Assembly: GCF_003234365.2 (NCBI RefSeq)
Contig: NZ_CP126260.1
Span: 868,001 to 932,000, forward strand
Direction: 5' to 3'
From: Curtobacterium sp. MCJR17_020
GTDB taxonomy: Bacteria > Actinomycetota > Actinomycetes > Actinomycetales > Microbacteriaceae
Length of the DNA stretch: 64,000 nt
This document shows, piece after piece, positions 59,822 through 64,000 of this stretch; position 1 is the first letter of the stretch; each line of letters starts with the position of its first letter. Below the pieces are notes generated by a model. That model ran no database searches. It saw only the letters and a program-made list of their open reading frames with translations, and was not told the DNA's origin. The translations under genes and the position numbers were made by a program.

Positions 59822-60013
59822 TACACCTCGCGGATGATGTCCCGCATCCGGTCGTGTTCGCCCCGCAGCCCGAACGCCCGGTGTGCGTGACTCGGGAATC
59901 GCCCGTGAACCCTGGCGGTCGACGCGAGCACTGCGGACGCGTCGGTAGACTTCACGACGGCCGTTCAGGCCACGCAGCACCGCGGATCCGAACGCGAGAA
60001 GGAGCACCCACGC

Positions 60014-60595
60014 ATGGACACCGGACTCGTCACGACGCTGATCGTCGTCGGAGTGGTGGTGGTGATCCTGGTCATCATCGGGATCTACCTCTGGGTGACG
60101 TACAACTCGCTCGTCACGCTCAAGGTCCGCGTGGACGAGGCCTGGAGCGACATCTCGGTGCAGCTGAAGCGGCGCGCCGACCTGATCCCGACCATCGTCG
60201 ACACGGTCAAGGGGTACGCCACCCACGAGAAGGCCGTCTTCGACGACGTCACCAAGGCGCGCTCCGAGACCTTGACGGCCGGTGACGCCGGCACGGCCTC
60301 CGCGGCCGAGGGGCACATGCAGAAGGCGCTGAAGAGCGTGTTCGCGGTCGCCGAGGGGTACCCGCAGCTGCAGTCGAGCCAGAACTTCCTGCAGTTGCAG
60401 ACGGAGCTCGTCGACACCGAGGACAAGATCCAGTCCGCCCGGCGCTTCTACAACGGCGGCGTGCGCGAGCTGAACACGAAGATCCGGGTCTTCCCGAACT
60501 CCACGTTCGCCAAGCGGCGGGGCTTCGCCGAGGCGACGTTCTTCGAGACCGCCGAGCCGGCAGCCATCGCCGAGCCGCCGCGCGTCCAGTTCTGA
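60014..60595 (+). CDS. lemA: LemA family protein
   Basis: A 193-residue protein with an N-terminal membrane helix (LIVVGVVVVILVIIGIYLWV) and the LemA helical bundle (YNSLVTLKVRVDEAWSDISVQLKRRADLIPTIVDTVKGYA; IQSARRFYNGGVRELNTKIRVFP). The role is unclear; it commonly pairs with HtpX-like proteases, encoded here 19 nt downstream. SD GAGAAGGAG precedes ATG 60014. TAGACT near 59946 may be its -10. Confidence 0.92.
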   Translation: MDTGLVTTLIVVGVVVVILVIIGIYLWVTYNSLVTLKVRVDEAWSDISVQLKRRADLIPTIVDTVKGYATHEKAVFDDVTKARSETLTAGDAGTASAAEGHMQKALKSVFAVAEGYPQLQSSQNFLQLQTELVDTEDKIQSARRFYNGGVRELNTKIRVFPNSTFAKRRGFAEATFFETAEPAAIAEPPRVQF

Positions 60596-60614
60596 CCCCA
60601 GCCTCGCAGCTGCC

Positions 60615-61517
60615 GTGTACAGCGCCATCGCGCGGAACAAGCGCAACACCGTCGTCATCGTCCTGGTCTTCCTGCTGATCATCGGCGCGCTCGGGTTCCT
60701 GGGCGGCTACCTTGCGGGGAACGTCTCGATCGGCGTCATCGTGCTCGCGGTCGCCCTGGGCTACGCGGTGCTGCAGTACTTCTTCGCCGCTCGGCAGGCG
60801 ACCGCCATCGCCGGCGGCATCGAGATCGACCGCACCTCCGAACCACGGCTCTGGCGGACGGTCGAGAACCTCGCGATCTCGACCGGCATGCCGATGCCCC
60901 GGGTCTACGTCATCCAGGACCCGTCGCCGAACGCCTTCGCCACCGGGCGCGACCCGGAGCACGCCGTGGTCGCGGCGACGACCGGGCTGCTCCAGATCAT
61001 GGACGACCAGGAGCTCCAGGGCGTGATGGCCCACGAACTCGGGCACGTCCGCAACTACGACATCCGGGTGTCGACGATGGTGTTCGGGCTGGTGGTCGCC
61101 GTCGGCCTGATCGCCGACGTGCTCCTGCGCATCTCGATCTTCAGCGGGCTGTCCGGCGGTCGGAACCGCAACTCGGACAACGGCGGCGGCGCGAACCCGG
61201 TGCTGCTCATCGCCGGCATCGTGGCCGTCGTCGTGGCGCCGATCGCCGCGGCGGGCGTGCAGGCCGCGGTGTCCCGGCAGCGCGAGTACCTCGCCGACGC
61301 CACCGGTGCGATGACGACCCGCCACCCCGAGGGCCTCGCCCGGGCGCTCGAGAAGCTCGGCGCGTACGGCCGACCGATGCAGACGCAGAACTCGTCGATG
61401 GCCCACCTGTGGATCGCCGACCCGATGCGCCCCGGCGTGATGGACCGGCTGTTCTCGACGCACCCGCCGCTGCCGGACCGCATCGCACGCTTGCGGGCGA
61501 ACGCCGACCGTTTCTGA
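60615..61517 (+). CDS. htpX: M48 family membrane metalloprotease HtpX-like
   Basis: A 300-residue zinc protease with two N-terminal helices (NTVVIVLVFLLIIGALGFLG; VSIGVIVLAVALGYAVL), the active-site motif HELGH at 140-144, a further helix pair and the third zinc ligand in QREYLADATGA (about 223). It degrades misfolded membrane proteins. GTG 60615 is the start, 19 nt after lemA. The end is 7 nt from the convergent YcaQ-like gene. Confidence 0.93.
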   Translation: MYSAIARNKRNTVVIVLVFLLIIGALGFLGGYLAGNVSIGVIVLAVALGYAVLQYFFAARQATAIAGGIEIDRTSEPRLWRTVENLAISTGMPMPRVYVIQDPSPNAFATGRDPEHAVVAATTGLLQIMDDQELQGVMAHELGHVRNYDIRVSTMVFGLVVAVGLIADVLLRISIFSGLSGGRNRNSDNGGGANPVLLIAGIVAVVVAPIAAAGVQAAVSRQREYLADATGAMTTRHPEGLARALEKLGAYGRPMQTQNSSMAHLWIADPMRPGVMDRLFSTHPPLPDRIARLRANADRF

Positions 61518-61524
61518 CGCCCGG

Positions 61525-62796
61525 TCAGGCCTCGACGGCGTCGAGCTGCTCCGTGGGTTCCGGGGCATCGGCGTCGTCGACGGCTTCGTGTGGGACCAGC
61601 GGGAGGCCGAGCGCCCCGGCGACCGCGGCCGCGGCGGTGCCCCGATCGGTGACCTCGACCTCGTCGAGTCCCTGCCAGGCGGCGGTGCGTCGGAGGGTCT
61701 CGGCCAGCCGCTCGGCATCGAGGTGCTCGCCGGCCTCCTGCCACGCGGTCCGGACCCGCAGCACGCTGCGCTGCCGGTCGCTCTTCAGGTCGATCCGGCC
61801 GACGAGGCGGTCGTCCTGCAGCACGGGCAGCACGTAGTACCCGAACACCCGCTTCGGTGCCGGTGTGTAGATCTCGATCCGGTAGTGGAACCCGTACATC
61901 CGCTCCGCCCGCCGGCGGAACCACACGACCGGGTCGAACGGGCTGAGCACCGCGTCGGCGGTCAGCTGCCGGGGCACCCGGGCATCGGGGTGGAGCCAGG
62001 CCCGCTCACCCCAGCCCTCGACCCGCACGGGCAGGAGCTCGCCGGCAGCGGTGAGCTCCGCGAGGGCGACGGCGGTGTCGTCCGACCGCAGTCGGTAGTA
62101 GTCGGCGATGTCCGCCCGGGTGCCGACACCGAGGGCGCGGGTGGCGTGCCGGACGAGTTCGAGCACTGCGGCGGCGCGCGGCGGTGCCGTCTCGAGGAAG
62201 CCGGCCGGCAGGACCTGCTCGGGCAGGGCGTACACGCGCTCGAAGCCCGACCGTCCGGCGCTCACGGCCTCGCCCCAGCGGAACATCTGCTCGAGCCCGA
62301 GTTTCACGTCGCTCCAGCCCCACCACGGACCACGGCGGACGTTCGACTCGTGCTCGACCGCGCTGGCCCGCATCGGCCCCTCGGCACGCAGGAGCGCGTG
62401 CAGCTCGCGTCGGACCCCGGCGGTGCGGGTGACGCCGTCGATCCGGGTCGGACCGGCGTCGCGCTCCCGCAGGGCGTCCATCCGCCAGCGGAACAGCCGC
62501 AGGTCGTCGCGCGGGATGAGGGCGGCTTCGTGCGCCCAGTACTCGGTGTAGGGCCCGGATCGACCGAGGGTCAGACGGTCGAGCGTGGGCCGGTCGTACG
62601 CCCCCAGCCGTGCGAAGAGCGGCAGGTAGTGGCTGCGCTCGAACACGTTCACCGAGTCGATCTGCAGCAGCCCGAGTCGGGCGAACGCAGCGTTCACCGC
62701 ACGCGTCGAGACCTCCGTCGCCGGTGGCCGACCGAACCCCTGCGCGGCGAGGGCGACGCGGCGGGCTTCGGCGGCGGAGAGCGAGGACCTGACCAT
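61525..62796 (-). CDS. YcaQ/AlkX-like winged-helix DNA glycosylase family protein
   Basis: A 423-residue protein of the HTH_42 (YcaQ/AlkZ) family, with LGLLQIDSVNVFERSHYLPLFARLG near residue 42. The QID triad (45-47) fits the Q-phi-D motif of the YcaQ/AlkX branch, whose members remove alkylated bases or unhook interstrand crosslinks. Later segments typical of the family: YWAHEAALIP (about 85), GPWWGWSDVKLGLEQMFRWGE, LSPFDPVVWFRRRAERMYGFHY and YYVLPVLQDDRLVGRIDLKSDR. ATG 62796 is the start. Not in an operon with its neighbours. Confidence 0.85.
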   Translation of the reverse strand: MVRSSLSAAEARRVALAAQGFGRPPATEVSTRAVNAAFARLGLLQIDSVNVFERSHYLPLFARLGAYDRPTLDRLTLGRSGPYTEYWAHEAALIPRDDLRLFRWRMDALRERDAGPTRIDGVTRTAGVRRELHALLRAEGPMRASAVEHESNVRRGPWWGWSDVKLGLEQMFRWGEAVSAGRSGFERVYALPEQVLPAGFLETAPPRAAAVLELVRHATRALGVGTRADIADYYRLRSDDTAVALAELTAAGELLPVRVEGWGERAWLHPDARVPRQLTADAVLSPFDPVVWFRRRAERMYGFHYRIEIYTPAPKRVFGYYVLPVLQDDRLVGRIDLKSDRQRSVLRVRTAWQEAGEHLDAERLAETLRRTAAWQGLDEVEVTDRGTAAAAVAGALGLPLVPHEAVDDADAPEPTEQLDAVEA

Positions 62797-62876
62797 GTGC
62801 CGACGCTACCGAACCCCGCCGACAGCGCGGCGTCGGAACGTATGCCGTATCTGGAACGCGACGACGAGCGCATCGA

Positions 62877-62882
62877 TAGGAT
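62877..62882 (+). promoter_or_regulatory. -10 TAGGAT for a leaderless start
   Basis: TAGGAT ends 6 nt before the ATG at 62889; no SD. Confidence 0.45.
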
Positions 62883-62888
62883 CGGCCC

Positions 62889-64000
62889 ATGGCCTGGGGA
62901 AAGAAGACACCGCACACGGATCCCGTCGTCGTCGATGACGCGGTGCCGCCCGGCATGCGGATCGCGGGTGCGTGGTCGTGGCGCATCCTCGTCGTGGTCG
63001 GCGTCGTCGCGGTGGTCATCTACCTGGTGACGCTGTTCAGCGAGATCCTCATCCCGTTCCTCATCGGCATCGTCGTCGCCGCGCTCCTGGTCCCGCTGTC
63101 GAACTGGATGCAGCGCCACCACGTGCCGAAGTGGCTCGCCGTCATCGTCAGCCTGGTCGGTGGACTCGCCGCCGTCGGGGCGCTCATCTGGCTCGTCGTC
63201 GACCAGATCGCCGCCGCGTACCCATCGCTCCGCGACCGCACCCTGTCGCAGTACGACAACATCCGCGACTTCGTGCTCAGCTCCGGGCTCGGGATCAGCC
63301 AGAAGGACCTGAACTCCTACCTCAACCAGGCGACCGACTGGCTGCAGAGCAACTCCGGCTCGATCCTGTCCGGGGTGGCCAGCGCGGGGTCGTCGCTGAC
63401 GCACATCCTCACGGGCCTGTTCATCGTCATCTTCACCGTGATCTTCCTGCTCATCGACGGCAAGAACGTCTGGCGCTGGACGGTCCGGCTCTTCCCGAAG
63501 AACGCCCGCAGCGCGATCGACGGCGCCGGTGTCGCCGGCTGGACGACGTTGACGAGCTTCATCCGGGTGCAGATCTTCGTCGCGTTCGTCGACGCCGTCG
63601 GCATCGGCCTCGGTGCGTTCTTCCTGCAGCTGCCGCTCGTCGTGCCGATCGCGGTCTTCGTGTTCCTCGGGTCGTTCATCCCGGTCGTCGGCGCGATCGT
63701 CACCGGGTTCCTGGCGGTGTTCGTCGCACTCGTGTTCAACGGCCCGCTGGCGGCGGTCATCATGCTCGGCGTGATCCTCGTCGTGCAGCAGGTCGAAGGA
63801 CACATCCTGCAGCCGCTCGTCATGGGCAACGCCGTCAAGGTGCACCCGCTCGCCGTCGTCCTCGGGGTCACCGCGGCCTCGGGTCTGGCCGGCATCGCGG
63901 GCGCGTTCTTCGCCGTCCCGCTCATCGCCACCGTCAACTCGATGGTCACGACCATCTCGAGCGGTCGGTGGAAGACGATGGACTCCGACCACGTGCGCGA
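62889..64000 (+). CDS. AI-2E family transporter (truncated by the right edge)
   Basis: At least 370 residues are visible, starting MAWGKKTPHTDPVVVDDAV. The protein has paired N-terminal helices (ILVVVGVVAVVIYLVTLFSE and ILIPFLIGIVVAALLVPLSN), a periplasmic-like central part, and C-terminal helices with PIAVFVFLGSFIPVVGAIV, VVQQVEGHILQPLVMG and HPLAVVLGVTAASGLAGIAGA, the signatures of the AI-2E transporter (PerM/UPF0118) family. Members export diverse solutes or act as ion antiporters; AI-2 transport is not implied. The frame is open to the edge, only the extreme C-terminus is missing. Confidence 0.88.
   Translation, partial: MAWGKKTPHTDPVVVDDAVPPGMRIAGAWSWRILVVVGVVAVVIYLVTLFSEILIPFLIGIVVAALLVPLSNWMQRHHVPKWLAVIVSLVGGLAAVGALIWLVVDQIAAAYPSLRDRTLSQYDNIRDFVLSSGLGISQKDLNSYLNQATDWLQSNSGSILSGVASAGSSLTHILTGLFIVIFTVIFLLIDGKNVWRWTVRLFPKNARSAIDGAGVAGWTTLTSFIRVQIFVAFVDAVGIGLGAFFLQLPLVVPIAVFVFLGSFIPVVGAIVTGFLAVFVALVFNGPLAAVIMLGVILVVQQVEGHILQPLVMGNAVKVHPLAVVLGVTAASGLAGIAGAFFAVPLIATVNSMVTTISSGRWKTMDSDHVR

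Noticed and set aside
62889..64000. Autoinducer-2 exporter
   Set aside because: The family name is historical; members have varied or unknown substrates and no lsr or luxS genes are nearby.

Overview
The window is a chromosomal segment of a very GC-rich (roughly 70 percent or more) actinobacterium. Protein character and gene order suggest the family Microbacteriaceae, with Curtobacterium-like genomes as the best guess; this is recognition from memory, not a search. Pointers are the chain mazG - hisS - eno - FtsB/DivIC-like - DUF501, actinobacterial-type XylA, IdeR/DmdR-type iron boxes, an HtaA-domain protein, a sugar ABC importer without its own ATPase, and many genes whose start codon lies 6-7 nt after a -10-like hexamer (leaderless transcripts). 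No prophage, transposase, CRISPR array or rRNA was seen. One tRNA and one candidate non-coding RNA are present.

Region 1 (1-12.9 kb) is a carbohydrate island. After an AraC-type regulator and a phosphotransferase, a minus-strand operon xylA-xylB-CE7 esterase (6010 to 2324) is divergent from a plus-strand run: Gfo/Idh/MocA dehydrogenase, ThuA-like protein, second Gfo/Idh/MocA dehydrogenase, TIM-barrel sugar isomerase/epimerase, ROK repressor and zinc polyol dehydrogenase. Overlapping divergent promoters at 6039-6081 are covered by two interlocking inverted repeats, a natural ROK operator.

Region 2 (12.9-24.1 kb) holds a UMF1-type MFS exporter, glmU, prs, a HemK-like methyltransferase, a membrane-fused sulfite-oxidase-like molybdoenzyme, a small membrane protein, gnd, gntK, a SAM methyltransferase and another TIM-barrel isomerase.

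Region 3 (24.1-38.4 kb) is a hexuronate/glycoside utilisation island. lacI and uxaC run leftward; an ABC importer (lipoprotein and two permeases), TIM barrel, Gfo/Idh/MocA dehydrogenase, second TIM barrel, fructuronate-reductase-like enzyme and ManD-type mannonate dehydratase run rightward, mostly with start/stop overlaps. A nested dyad at 26727-26762 lies between the two arms. Glucuronate would go through fructuronate and mannonate to 2-keto-3-deoxygluconate; the KDG kinase and KDPG aldolase are not in the window. A coiled-coil protein and a polyol-permease-type MFS transporter follow.

Region 4 (38.4-51.7 kb) is housekeeping: rplY/ctc, pth, mfd, nhaA, mazG, hisS, eno, an FtsB/DivIC-like protein, DUF501, a type II NADH dehydrogenase and a tRNA with anticodon UAA. 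Between mazG and hisS sits a strongly supported but unassigned minus-strand small RNA with promoter, three hairpins and terminator.

Region 5 (51.7-64 kb) is surface and membrane biology: an iron-regulated HtaA-domain protein with two iron boxes, a sortase, a ThrE-type exporter, an acyl-CoA synthetase, a large Ig-like/multi-TM surface protein, lemA-htpX, a YcaQ/AlkX-like DNA repair protein, and a truncated AI-2E-type transporter at the right edge.

Two general patterns run through the window: a dispersed GC-rich hairpin repeat (GGGAGGCCCGTGG-type arms) in several intergenic spots and once inside mazG, and short tandem micro-duplications at or just after gene ends. No clearly unprecedented multi-gene system was found. 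The best leads are the small RNA, the class I tRNA with UAA anticodon, and the two dehydrogenase/TIM-barrel clusters of unknown substrate.
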